The notes below the pieces were generated by a model, which ran no database searches, had not been told where the DNA came from, and saw only the letters and a program-made list of their open reading frames with translations. A stretch of DNA of 64,000 nt from Globodera rostochiensis (Eukaryota > Nematoda > Chromadorea > Rhabditida > Heteroderidae), in contig JAEVLN010000022.1 of the NCBI GenBank assembly GCA_018350325.1, positions 1,195,105-1,259,104 on the forward strand. The letters are read 5' to 3'. The position numbers and the translations under genes were made by a program. Below are positions 23,401-34,933 of the stretch, piece by piece (the first letter of the stretch is position 1; every line of letters starts with the position of its first letter).

Positions 23401-25395
23401 CCCTCCCCCCCCCCTCCTTCCCCTTCCACTCCTTATCATCCCCCCCCCCCTCTAGCCCCCCCTCCCCCCCCCCTCCCGCCCCCCCCCTCCCGCCCCCCCC
23501 TCCCCCCCCCCCTCCTCTCCCCCCTCCCCCCCCCCTCCCGCCCCCCCCCCTCCCTTTCCACGTTCCCCTCCTTATCATCCTCCCCCCCCCTCCCGTCCCT
23601 CCCCCTCCTCCCCCCCTTCCCCCCTCCCCTCGAACCTTCCAGTCCCTTCTTCCGTCGTCACCCCCCCCCCTTCTTGCTTCGCCCTGCATGGACTGTTCTT
23701 TGGTTGTTGTTTTGGGGGTGTGTGGGGGCGGGGCGGGGGGGGGCCTGTGGTGGCAGCGCGATGGTGGGCGGGGACGCCGATGGGTGGGGCGAACTCTTCC
23801 GCCGCTGCTCCGCCGAGCCGAGAGAGCCCGCGTCATTCCCCCGCCCCCCCCCCCCCAGCTGCTCCCCTCCTCCCCCCCGCCCCCCCCCCAGCTGCTCCCC
23901 TCCCCCCCCCCTCCCCCTCCCCCCTCCCATTCCGCCACTCCATTCCTTCTCCCACTTCGTGTGTCTTCGTCCGTTATTTTCCTCTCCCATTTTGGTGCGG
24001 TGGGTGGGGAACCCCGAAAAGGGAAGGAAGGAAACCCCTCGAGGGAGGGAGGAACTCCCTGAAGGCGATATTATTCCAAATTACTAATAATAATAATAAT
24101 ATTAATATTAATAGGAGAGGAGGTATAACCTGTATTTTGGGGTGCTTCTTTGGCGGCTGCTCCCCTCCTCTTCTTCCCCTTGTCAAGCGGACCAAACAAA
24201 ATTGGGCCTGAACATGTGCGCTTTCTGTTGCTGGCACTCCAGCATGGCGGCACGTGCCATTCGTCACGGGCTGGTGATGTGCCATCATCTTTCATTCATT
24301 CATTCATTCATTGTCTTCATCCATCCAATTCATTCAATTCAATTCACCAAAATCCCAACATTTTGCAAAGCTGGATGGACAGGACACGCGTGATTGTTCT
24401 GGCCTGCCCCCCTCCCCCTCCCCTCCAGCGCTCAATCCATTCAAGACGACGGGACGCCAAATTGGATGTGCCGTCGTGGTGTGGTGCCATTCCCTCCCCC
24501 CCCCCCCAATTCTCATTGCTTCACCACCAACCCCCCAGTGCCAGCCCCAGCCCATCTGCGTGTTATTCCTCCTCCCATTCATTCATTAATGACAGAACCA
24601 TGGCCCCCCCCCCGGGTCAAATTGGACGGGGAGCGTATTTGGGCGGTCTGGCGCTAGACTTGGAAGGCGGCGGCGGGATAAATGGGCGGCGCCGGAGGGG
24701 ACACGCTTGGCCCTTGGCCCTTGGCCATTCCGCGTTTCCCTACACCCCCCCCCCCTCCCCCCCCCCCACTCCCACGCCTTCGCATTTTTCAGAGAGAACG
24801 AATTCGTCACGACTCCGTCCGTCGCACGCTCTCCAAGCAGCAGCAGCAGCAGCAATTGAATTAATTCATAAAGGGCGCCCGGGGGGAGGGGGGGGGGGGG
24901 TGTAGAAAGTGCGACGGACGAAAGAAGGCCCGGCCCACTCCAATGAATGCTTTTAGAGGGGGTGGGGGGAGAGGCATTTGTTACTTATTATGTTCATATT
25001 CTGCCAAGCCTTTGCGACATATTTGTGGGTGCTGGCTGCTGGCCCCCGGGGGTCTGTCGGCATAAAGGGCGTAAGTACAAACAACGAGCGACGCGCCCCC
25101 AGGGCGCCTCATTTTTGTTGTTCGACTCGACGGACGGACTTTTTCTTTTTACTCTCTCTCATTCTTTCGCTTTTTCTGTGCACTAATTAGCAGCGGAGTT
25201 TCGCCGCCGCCGGCGTCACATTCATTGGCCTGGCCAACAAAATGCGCGGAATTTTAACGCATTTTTCATTTCATTTTTGTCATTTAACAGGTTGAGAACA
25301 CGCATTCAACAAGCATATTCAAATTCCCCCCCCTCATCGTCCCATAATATTTGAATTTGTTTTCTGTTCGAATTTTTGAGAGTCCATTCGAACAA

Positions 25396-28300
25396 ATGTC
25401 GACATTGTGCTGTTCAAAGATGAACAACAACAACAACAACAATACCACTAACAAAGGAAGCGAGTGTTGTTCAACGTGTAACAGCAACACCAGCAACACA
25501 CCAGCAGCAGCAGCAGCAGCAGCAGTGCCACACAAGCAGCAGCAGCAACAGGAACGCCGACCGCCGCGACAGCCGACCGCTGTGGTGTCGCTGAACCCCA
25601 GACAAGTTCGTACAGTCCACGGGGTACCACCTTTTTCAGGAAGATGGTCAAAGTGAGGGGGGGGGGGGTTTGTCTCGTTCCCCGACGAATTCCGGGGGCA
25701 TTCAATCGGGCAACCATCACATAGGCCTAATTTGTAAGAGACGAATGTGAGGACAAAAAAAAAATTAAAAAATTCCATGCTGAACGTGTTCCCCACCGCG
25801 TTGTTCGCCACCAACATTTTTTTGTTTCAAATTCATAAGAAAAGCAATAACAGGCCGGCCATTAATTCACTTTTCATGCCTTCAAAATTCCTGGCAGACC
25901 CCCCCCCCCCCCTCCCCTCCCCGCCCATTCGCTCCCTCCCACTCATTTTTGCACATGACGACGATCCCCAGACGGGGGGGGGGGACTTCTAAAGAAAAAT
26001 GCCGCCTTTTAAGTTGGCCAAAAGAAAAAGCGCGTCGGTTAAGCGATCAAACATCTTTTGTTTCAACGTTTCTTTGGCACAGTGAAAAAACAAAAACAGC
26101 TGTAGCCGCCACAAGACGCCGTCGCCGCCGGTGCTTAGATTGAATATTTTTGGGGACCGATCAAAAGGGCGAGGCGGGCGGCGGGAGGCTTTGTGTGGAA
26201 TTGACGGAATGGAATGGGGAGAACACTCTGATCAGGAATGATTAATTAATTGAGGACCGACCGATCGGTGGGCGGGGGGGGGCAAAATGTTGGAATTATT
26301 GAGGAATGATGGCTTCTTTTTTTTTTGAAAAAAACGAACGTTTAATAAATTGGTGCAGCATAAAAAAGTGTGTGTGTCAGGAATTTGTCGCATGGTGTAA
26401 AAGGGTGGGGGAACTGTACACTAATTAGAGTAATCAGAGCTCTTTGATCACGTTCAATGACCGGTCTTCAACAAAGGGACCAACGAACGAACGATCGGAC
26501 GGTTCGATCGCTTCGCATGTGGCGAGTGGGGGGGGGGGGGGGGTCTTTGATCTCTCTCTCTCGGACGGGGCGCATCCCCGAAGGCGTCAATCTCCCCCCC
26601 CCTCCCCGATGACATGTGTGACTGACTTGACTGACCCCCTACGGTGATGTTGTTGTTGTTCAGATGGAACGCCTTCGCTCCGTGTTGGACCAGGAAGTGC
26701 AAATCCATGGGCGCGAGAACTTCCCCACCCTGGAGATTCCGCTGCATGCACTGATCGTCAACGTGCGGCGCAAACTGCGCGACGCCGGCATTGCCGTAAA
26801 GCATGTGAAGATGAACGGCGGTGCTGCGTCCTTTGTGTTCGCCGCCTCCGACTCGTTCCCGTACTCGGACGTGGACTTGATCTTCCCGTTGGAACTGCAG
26901 AGTGACCAGGACTTTGAGCGGGTGCGCGAGGCAGTGTTTGCCGCCCTGCTGGAGATGATGCCGTCGACCACCAACAAACAGTTGATCACCATTGACACGC
27001 TGCGCGACGTGTACATTCGCAAAATGGTCAAGGTCACGGACGGACAGGACCGGTGGTCGCTGTTCGCGCTGCACAACGACTACGGAAGGTTGGTTAGTTG
27101 GTTCAGCTGCTGCTGCTGCTGCTGCTACTGGCCGGAGACGATGTGCTGATCAAACCAATGTTTAAGGTGTATTGAGCTGAAGTTTGTGGAACGGATGCGC
27201 CGTCAGTTCGAATTCTCTGTGGACAGCTTCCAAATCACGTTGGACCCGCTGATCGATCGGCCCAACGACGCGCGGCTGGTGGTGCGCGCGGAGAGCATGT
27301 ACGGCGACTTCTTGCAGGTGAGAAGGCGGGCGGGCGGGGGAGGAAAAGCAACCCGGAGGGCACAACGGTTGAGGAGAGCACAAAGTTCACATTCCCCCCC
27401 CCCCAGGCATTGTACCATCTGAACAAACGTTTGATTGACACGCGGAATCCGGAGGAAATCCGCGGGGGCGGCCTGCTCAAATATTGTCATCTGCTCACGC
27501 GTGACTATTCCGCCACCGCCAACTGCAGGGACATGGAAAAGGTCAGTGAGCACAGATCGCTGGGGGGGCAAATGGCGACGATGACGTCATTGGGGGAAGG
27601 GATGGCGCGACAATTTGGGGGGAGGTTCGACTTGGGATTTGTGGGGTCTGGAAATTTTGGTTCGGCTTACCATCGTTTTTTTTGATAATTCCCGGAGGCG
27701 GACCGGACTTCGAGTCGGATCCGGAATCCGGGTTTTTTGAGCAGTTCCGGTTTCCGGGTTCGGCATTTTTTTTGCCCTCAATTGCTTCTCGCTTTTTACA
27801 CATTTTTCCACCAATTTGCAGTACATGTGTTCACGCTTCTTCATCGACTTTCCCGACATCAATGTGCAGGAAATGAAACTGCTCAACTACCTGCAAAACC
27901 ATTTCGGCAACGAGGACGAGGTGAGCAAATGGCGGCGACAATGGCACACCCCCCGAGGCGATGCCAAAACAATCATTTTTAACCCCATAATCCATTCGCG
28001 CACTTTGCTGACTATTCCCCCCTCCGGGCATGCAAAAAGCATCTCAGAATTAATTGTCTTTTCCTTTCATTCCATTTCCGTCCTCTCCCACTTTCACCCC
28101 CCCCGGCATTCACAAAAACGCCCCCGGCACACAATGGGAAGGGAGGGGAGGGGAACGCTGCGGGGGCCGGCCGGTTGGCTGTCAAACAGGGCAGGAGCGG
28201 CCCCGGCGTTCTTCGGTCTGACGTCAGTTGACGTTGACAGCGCCAGAACACTGCCGCTGCTGCTGCCTGCTAGGGCTGGAGGCATTGTGCCCCCGGGGGA

Positions 28301-29542
28301 AAAAGGGAATGCGGGCGGCGGCGGCACAAACAAAGTGGCGTCATTGCCATTCCCTTCCGGCGCCGGCCGCCGGGTTGCTGAATTGAATTGGCGTATAATT
28401 AGGGGGGCCATTTCCTTTGCCTACGCATCATCAGCAAACAGAGGGGCGATAAAAATAATTAGCCCACAATGCCAATGAATGAATGAATGCCCCGGGGGGT
28501 GATGCTTTTTGAATAGTAACATCAAATATTCTTTGCGTCATCATTGCTATTTACATACATAAGAAAAATGTAGCGAAAAAGCAAAACAATAAAATTTTCG
28601 GGGGTCCGGAACAATTAGTTTTGAATGTCGGCTGATTAACATGCTTTTCCTGATCATTTTTTTTTTAAATTGTTTGATCGATGTCAGAAACAACAGCAGA
28701 CCACAAGTTCAAGCTGGAGTGACCTTGATGGGGGGGGGGGGGGGAGATTAAACAAAAGTTATGGCGCCCCTCCCAAATTTGCCATTTTTAAATCGGCCTA
28801 CACTCAAATTGCCCCGGGGTCCGATCACTCTCTCACACCCTCAAGCGTAACTGACCAAACACGTTGCACACTTTCGCTTCTGTTTCAGTTGAAGCTGGAC
28901 TACCTGCAGAAGTTGTTGTGCGTGATCAAGGAGTCCACCGTCTGTTTGATGTACCATGAACGACGACAAACGCTGTCCATGGTTTGTTTGTCTCCGTCCA
29001 ACAGTGCGATGACGTCACCCCCTTTTGTTTCAGGTAGACCATCTGCGGCAACTGTTGTCCTACAACATGATGCTGTACTACCCCCAGCAACTGAACGCCG
29101 CCACCCTATACAACAACTTTAACAACAACAGCCATTACTATGGCGGTAAGCCGCGCAGGTACAACCACCACAACAACCGGCATTGGCAGAACAACCGCAA
29201 TGGCGGCTTCAACAGGTTGGTCGAGTTCGACCAGCCATGGCATTGGCATATCCATGGCATTGGCATCTTGCTCATATTCCGTTCGCTTTTAGAAATGCCA
29301 GTCATTTCTTGTCCGTCTCCCCGGTGTCGTCGTCCACCACCAACGCATCGTCTCCGGCCGTGGACGAGCAGCAGCAACAGCAGGCCAACGTCGCGACAAA
29401 CGATGGCCGGGCGTCGGCAGAGCAGGCAACGGATGCCGTTGTGGCACCGCCGCAACAGGCGCCGGTGCCGTCATCACATGTGCCACGTCAGACTCTGCTG
29501 TACTTGCCCCCAAATGCCACCCAATGGATTCCGGTTGTGTGA
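25396..29542 (+). CDS. tent-5: TENT5/FAM46 non-canonical poly(A) polymerase
   Basis: Cytoplasmic nucleotidyltransferase that extends poly(A) tails, notably of mRNAs for secreted proteins. Exons: 25396-25605, 26664-27088, 27167-27316, 27407-27541, 27822-27920, 28889-28981, 29034-29215, 29293-29542. Exon 1 is low-complexity (runs of Asn, Ala and Gln) and ends SLNPRQ, which joins in phase to MERLRSVLDQ; this reconstitutes the FAM46 start seen in vertebrates (VLNWDQVSRLHEVL). Family blocks follow in order: IHGRENFPTLEIPL, NGGAAS then DVDLIF (catalytic Asp pair), RWSLFALHNDYGR, RRQFEFSVDSFQITLDPL, ESMYGDF, RNPEEIRGGGLLKYCHLL, MCSRFFIDFPD and ESTVCLMYHERRQTL. The tail is Asn/Gln/Ser-rich, in keeping with the older C. 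elegans name pqn-44. Intron 1 is about 1 kb. The GGAAS motif has Gly where many relatives have GSAAS. Family call very secure. Confidence 0.95.
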
Positions 29543-31934
29543 AGTTGGGGACGAAGACGGAGTTCGCACACACAACGGCACTTCGGGAGTCTCGGAGGAA
29601 AGACCAAAGACCAGCGAAAATCGCCGCCCGCCCGTCCGCTCGTTCCTATCGCATCCAAAGTCCCCCCCCCCCAACTGATAGCCCCCCCCTAACCCTTTTT
29701 TATATATAAAATATTATTTTATTATTATTATTTGTTTCACCAAAGATATGTTGTATGCCCTTCTGATCCCTCCCGCCCCCAGCCCCTGTCCCCCAATTAT
29801 GTGTTCTGAGGTGCTTTGATTTTTGTCTTCAAACATTGCTTATTAGCACTTACACTCCGTCAAAAATGCTTTTATTTTTCTCTTGACACAAAAAATGTTC
29901 CTTCTTTTTTCTATCGATTCATGCCCCTCCTCCCGCCCCCCCCCATCGGTCAAAGATCTAAAATCTAAAAATCTGAACGATTGCGATCTTCGCGCATCGC
30001 TGTCGCCGTCGTCGTCGGAGTGTGCACACACGACGAATGTGTTGTTATAATTCATCAATCGAATTTTTAGTGAGGCCACACATCGTATTCATCGGTCCCC
30101 AAAAATCATTAAAAATGTGCACACACACACACACAACTGCTGATGTGATCAGCAAGGCTGAAAAGAAAGTGATCCGGTACCGGTACACAAAAAAGGACAG
30201 CGCCCTCGCCCGCCCTTTTTTGTGTTTGAGTCGCCGGCACCGGTTTTTTGTCCGAGAGCATTATTGCCCCGGGGGGGAGGGGGGGGGTGCGATTTGCTTG
30301 GGTAACCCCCCTCAGGGGTCGTGCCGGGTTTTGGCCCGATCGCTTCACCACACTGATCACATCGCAGTTAATTGATAGGTTACAAAACACTCCCCAATTC
30401 TGTCTTACGTCCGCCCGTTTCTTTCTCGTTAGCTGCGCGGCCCCCTATTTTTTCACGCATTTTATCGAAAATGTTTAAGAACTGTGCCTACACTTGGCCC
30501 CCCCCCCTCCCCCCGCTTTTCTCATTCCCCCAAAATTTGGTGTCCCATTTGGCCCGTACGTAACGTAACCATCTGTCATGTTTGCAACCATTCTGCTGTC
30601 CTATCATTTCCCCCCCCCCCTTCGACTCACCAAAAATCGGACGGACCATCGGCGAGGCAACTTTTTAAATTGCGATAACACAAAAAGACTTTTTAAACAA
30701 AACAACAAAAAAAAAGCTTCAAAAATCTTCGAGAAACAAACAAAAAAGTGCCTGAATCACAAAGAACGACGGGACGTTACCAGTAAAATGCCAAAAAAAA
30801 AACCCCTTCCAATTGGCGTCCGTCCGTCCGTCCGATTGGCGAGTCCCCTCCCCCACTCCCCCAAATTTGTTAGCCATCTCTTTGTCCACCACCAGAAGAA
30901 TGACGAGTATACCACCACCACACCAACCAACCAACACACCAGAACCAGAACAACACCGACGAGGCCAAGTCAAACGGAAGAGAACGAAGAAGACAAAAGA
31001 AACACCACCACCACCACCACCACCAACCACCACCCATTTGGCGGGTCATTCATTCATTGCACGATAAACGATCACTCCCTCCCCCCTCCTTCGGCCCCTT
31101 CTCCCCCAATTTTATGTTTTCGTTATGCCTCCCCCCAGGCGCCAATGTCCGTTGCCCCCGCCCACCCTCAACAAAATATGTATCGGGGAAACATGTTCAC
31201 ATGTGTAACAAAGTTTATTCATATATAAAACACACTTTTTTTTTTGTTGCTAACGGCACACAAAGCGGTCTCGCTGGTGGTGGGAATGCTGCAGCAGCAA
31301 TTTTATTTCCTTTTTCTTACAATTCAAGAGGGGGGGGGGGGGGGGGGGGGGGATTTTTTTATCGCAACTTTTTATGTACACCTAATTCACGACTTTGCTG
31401 GGGCTAAGTTTAGTGCAGGAGAATCGGAGGTTCCATTGGAATGGACTGATTTATTTGTTTGGCTACGCTTTGACTACTTCCCGAACTTTAAATGCACACA
31501 ACAATGCCACCATGTTGTAACAGTGACAATAAAAATTGCCGAGACCGAGGGACAATTCAAGTGGTGGTTAAACGATAACCTTTTCCAACCGTCCGGCCTT
31601 TTACACTCACAACATCCAATCCCATTTGGGGTTAAAACTACCAGCAAATATATCAAACTAACAAAAAAATTGAAGTTTCTCTCATTTTTGGTTAGAATCG
31701 AGCAAAACGAAACATAAATCCATGGAGTTCGATTTAATGGATAGATGAAAATAACGACAGAATTTGGTGATGTTCGATGGGGGGGATAGCTGGATGAATT
31801 TGTAGAACACGAATAAAATTGGTGATGGGTGAATAGACGACACACAAGTCGAAGACATCGCAATACAAAACGCAGTTTTACCTTCCTTCCGCATTAATCC
31901 ATCTTCCCCGGCTATATCATCTTCCACAGTTTGC
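29543..31934. other. Intergenic, convergent 3' flanks
   Basis: No gene recognised. It lies between the stops of tent-5 (+) and the Bax-inhibitor gene (-). It has AT-rich sequence just after 29700, C runs, a (CA)n stretch near 30118, a CACCACCA run near 31005-31033 and a G run near 31331-31353. UTRs of both neighbours should lie here. Confidence 0.65.
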
Positions 31935-33940
31935 TCAACGACGACGCTTGTCCTTGTCACTCTTCTCCTTGAGAATGATGAGAACGTAGCGGAAAATGTT
32001 CACAAAGTCCACGAAAAGCATGACCTGAAGATGGTGGAAAATGATTTATATATATTCGTGTACATATTGTTTTGTTCTAGGGTAAAATTATGCTCATTTG
32101 CATAAAAAAAAGAGGTCCGAGATACCGGGAGTCCGCTATAAAGTTTTGAAAATTTTAAACGCTTCTTGTTAAGGGAAGGAAGAACCTAAAATTGCTCTTA
32201 TCTATTAGTATAATTTTTATTCAATTTCAAATTTTGTTGCGTCAAATTTATCTTCCCCCCCCCGCCCATGCCCACCGTGTGCCAGATGTAATCGTTGTCA
32301 CCACGACGACGCTTCTCCGCAATGAGCTGGGTATCGTAGAGCACGAAGCCGACGTTGATGGCCAAGCCGCCCCAGAGGATGAACGAACGGAACAACGCCG
32401 TGTACGGAGCGAAGAGACTGCAAAAAATGATGTTTATGAGTCAGACTCGGATTTTGGGAAGTCCCAAACTCGAAAAAAAAATCACAAATTTTCATTTATT
32501 CCCTTCCCCGTTAAATCCTTGATGATTTTTTTTAATGATTTGGAGAAGGACGGCCTCTGGGACTAAGAGACTTGGAAAAGTATGACGATGTCATGAATTC
32601 AAAGAGCCAAAACATCGCGTATTGCAACAAACACAACTACGCAAAAAGTACTCACACGGTGACCAGCAAACAGAGCAATGCCGACGAGAGGATACCTTCA
32701 ACATGGGATGGATGGCATAATTATTGATATGACGACTTTTATATTTTTTGGATTGGTGTTCCAAACCTCCCAAGTAAAGGTATTTGGTTGACTCAGCATA
32801 CAAAGCGGCCATCGTAAAGGAGCCAAAGACGAGCTAAACAAAACAACAATTGGTACAACAAATCATCCTACGGAATCATTTTCCCCCCGCCCGAAGTCGA
32901 AGGTGTAGTCCAAAAGAAGAAATAGGGGGGGGGGGGGGTTAAAATTTTAAAACCGCGACATCGGTGGATGGGTAGCGCGGTGCAAAAAAAAAAAAAAAAA
33001 AAAACGGCAACACGCAAATTTGGCACTTACAATTAGAACATTTTTCAAGTAATATTGTAAGCGTTTGTTATAAAAATCAGTCTGTGCCGACAGGCAATGC
33101 AAAAAAAGCTAAAACCTTTTGTCAAACAAAAGCTTACCATTGTAATCAACAGTGCGTTGAACACGATGGTCGGGTCGTCGAGGCCCACATACTCAACCAA
33201 TGGCCCGGTCTGGCAACCCATCTGAAAATAACAAACAATTTACTCATCAAAACAGCAAAAACTTGTCAAACAAACCAAGAAAGTCAGGACATACAAATAT
33301 GCCAAGCGTTTGTTCTCGTTTTGCACCGTCGATTCGGTGAGAGTAATGGCTAAAGTGATCATATCAAATCATTCTTGCTAAGGATTCAGCCCAGAATTTG
33401 TCGTTAAAATCATTTTTTGCAAAATAACAACAAAAAAAATTGCGCTTTACGTCAACTTGGTTTTGTAAAGTTTCATTTTAGCAGTTTTTTGACCTTAAAC
33501 CTTTAGTGATTTATCCAAAACTACCAAAAACAAATCTTTTTTTCTACCAATCATCTTCACATGAATAACGGGGTGAGTTTAGCGTTTTCCCTAATATAAA
33601 ATGGTTTTAAAAAGACGTATCCAAATGCATACCGATCATAAGCCCAAAGACAGCGAGTGAGAAGATGATGGAGAGTCGGGAAAAGTCCATGACGGCATTC
33701 ACGACAATACCAAAGGTTGCGGAAAGCAACGCCAAAGTCAATGTGCCGTACACCTTCTTCAGGTGCTCACGAACACCAAATTCCCTAAAATAGAATTTTA
33801 AAAACAATTTATGAAATGAATTTAAAAACAAAAAGAAACAGTTTGTTGGGCAATGACGTGAAGATGCGTTGAATGTTGCCAAAAAAGTCTGACGCCGGCT
33901 CATCCATGCGATGAGAACTGGACGAATGTTTGGTGGCCAT
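31935..33940 (-). CDS. Bax inhibitor-1 family membrane protein (TMBIM6-like)
   Basis: Multi-pass ER protein that leaks calcium and dampens ER-stress cell death. Exons, in transcript order: 33840-33940, 33633-33784, 33276-33349, 33138-33221, 32767-32833, 32656-32695, 32276-32417, 31935-32024; 249 residues against 237 in human TMBIM6. Family landmarks in order: REHLKKVYGTLTLALL, ENKRLAYLYVLTFL, GPLVEYV, LVFGSFTMAALYAE then YLYLGG, a long hydrophobic run, NVGFVLYDTQLIAEKRRRGD, DYIWH, and LFVDFVNIFRYVLIIL with a Lys/Arg tail. The YDTQ...DYIWH signature and basic C-terminus are specific to this family. The start is the first ATG, with a hydrophilic leader. All joins are GT-AG and phase-consistent. 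Confidence 0.92.
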
Positions 33941-34053
33941 TTTTCTCAGTTCTTTCGAATTTATGTGCGATTTGGTAGATTATATATCTAAATGCTTAAT
34001 TCTGTCATAAATGTATAGTAATCAACTTGATTTCAAAAGCACAAATCTACGCG

Positions 34054-34441
34054 ATGGACGCTTCTGTGGCACAAAAGGGAGGAATTAGATGTGAAAAGCA
34101 AAGCAAGCTTAAGACACTGAAAAGTCAAGCCAAACCAGAGGCCCAGGAAGGGAGGCACATCATTATTGGTAAATACCCGACTCGCTACCTGTCAACTACA
34201 CCCCAACTCGCTACTTTGTCCCGACTCGCTACCCCTTTTTTACTTGTTCAAAAACCGTTTAAGACATTTTTACAATTAAAAATGCATGCATTTCTAACCT
34301 AGGCTCGGGTAACAACCATGAGCTGAGTTATAGAGATTTTAAAAAGTAGCGAGTTGGCAGGTAGCAGCGAGTCGGGGTTCGTCCATCATTATTATCCCTT
34401 CCAGGTCAAGGAAAGAGGCTAAAAAGTTGCGTTCCCTTTAA
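34054..34441 (+). CDS. Doubtful small ORF interrupted by an insertion
   Basis: An ATG frame opens 113 bp upstream of the divergent Bax-inhibitor start and encodes a Lys/Gln-rich peptide ending GRHIII at 34167. There a 216-bp inverted-repeat element begins. Without the element and one target-site copy, the frame continues (IPSRSRKEAKKLRSL) to a stop at 34439-34441, giving about 53 residues. Alternatively the element is spliced out (donor GTAAAT at 34169, acceptor CCAG ending 34404), giving a different frame to 34685. I do not recognise the product, and it may not be a gene; head-to-head placement with a real promoter is the main support. Confidence 0.2.
34158..34393. mobile_element. Mutator-like MITE with 10-bp target duplication
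   Basis: Identical decamers CATCATTATT lie at 34158-34167 and 34384-34393. The enclosed 216 bp has imperfect inverted ends: GGTAAATACCCGACTCGCTA on the left, and GACGAACCCCGACTCGCT read inward from the right. The word GACTCGCTAC is iterated inside. Direct repeats of 9-11 bp are typical of Mutator-like elements; there is no transposase. Its left border creates a good splice donor (G, then GTAAAT). Confidence 0.65.
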
Positions 34442-34933
34442 ATATGTTGAGAAAACCTTTTTTTTTGCAATTCACGCAATTATCTATTTGTATTTTGAAA
34501 GAAACGACGAATCAAAAAATAAACGGGTGAGGAGAGCATGGAGAAAACAAAAGAAGAAAAGTGTGCGGAAGAGTAATTCTTTGCTTTTTTTATTTGCGTG
34601 TGTGACGTTGCCAAACTTTGTACACAAAATTCAAAAAATAATTGAATTCCATTTTTTTAATGGACTAAAAATTCATGTTTCTTGATCGATTTTGAGGCCC
34701 AAACCTTCTGATCTCAAACTAATTTTGAACTGCTTGAATAGTCACCAAATCCATTGCTTTTTCGACTTAACGAAAATTAAAACATCTAATTTTATACAAC
34801 AACAAAATAAAGACACAAATAATTACATAGCAATACATATATACAATCCACGGGGAATATACAAATATACACACGGAGTATACACACCATAAGCCATCAA
34901 TATGTATCGCATAAATGTCAATTTGCGCTCCCA

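Larger units (their letters stand above)
14639..25395. other. Gene-poor 10.7-kb stretch rich in homopolymer and CT tracts
   Basis: No exon series or conserved protein could be read on either strand. The stretch holds AT-rich spacer (14700-15300, 15960-16330), dozens of C or G runs of 8-15 bases, polypyrimidine blocks (16800-17170, 18660-18800, 19540-19760, 21480-21880, 23390-23960) and several tandem arrays listed separately. The long Pro-, Gly- or Ser-rich frames here come from these tracts. A Cys/His-poor frame of about 85 codons at 22322-22576 has no recognisable domain. The 3' UTR of vab-10 and distal 5' regulatory sequence or UTR exons of tent-5 probably fall here. Confidence 0.6.

Noticed and set aside
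23246..24087. Very long Gly-rich (-) and Pro/Ser-rich (+) frames
   Set aside because: Homopolymeric C tracts suppress stops on both strands; no conserved block or splice signal pattern.
26444..26663. Upstream extension of tent-5 directly before the ATG at 26664
   Set aside because: TGTTCAG just before the ATG is a good acceptor, and the exon at 25396-25605 restores the family N-terminus instead.
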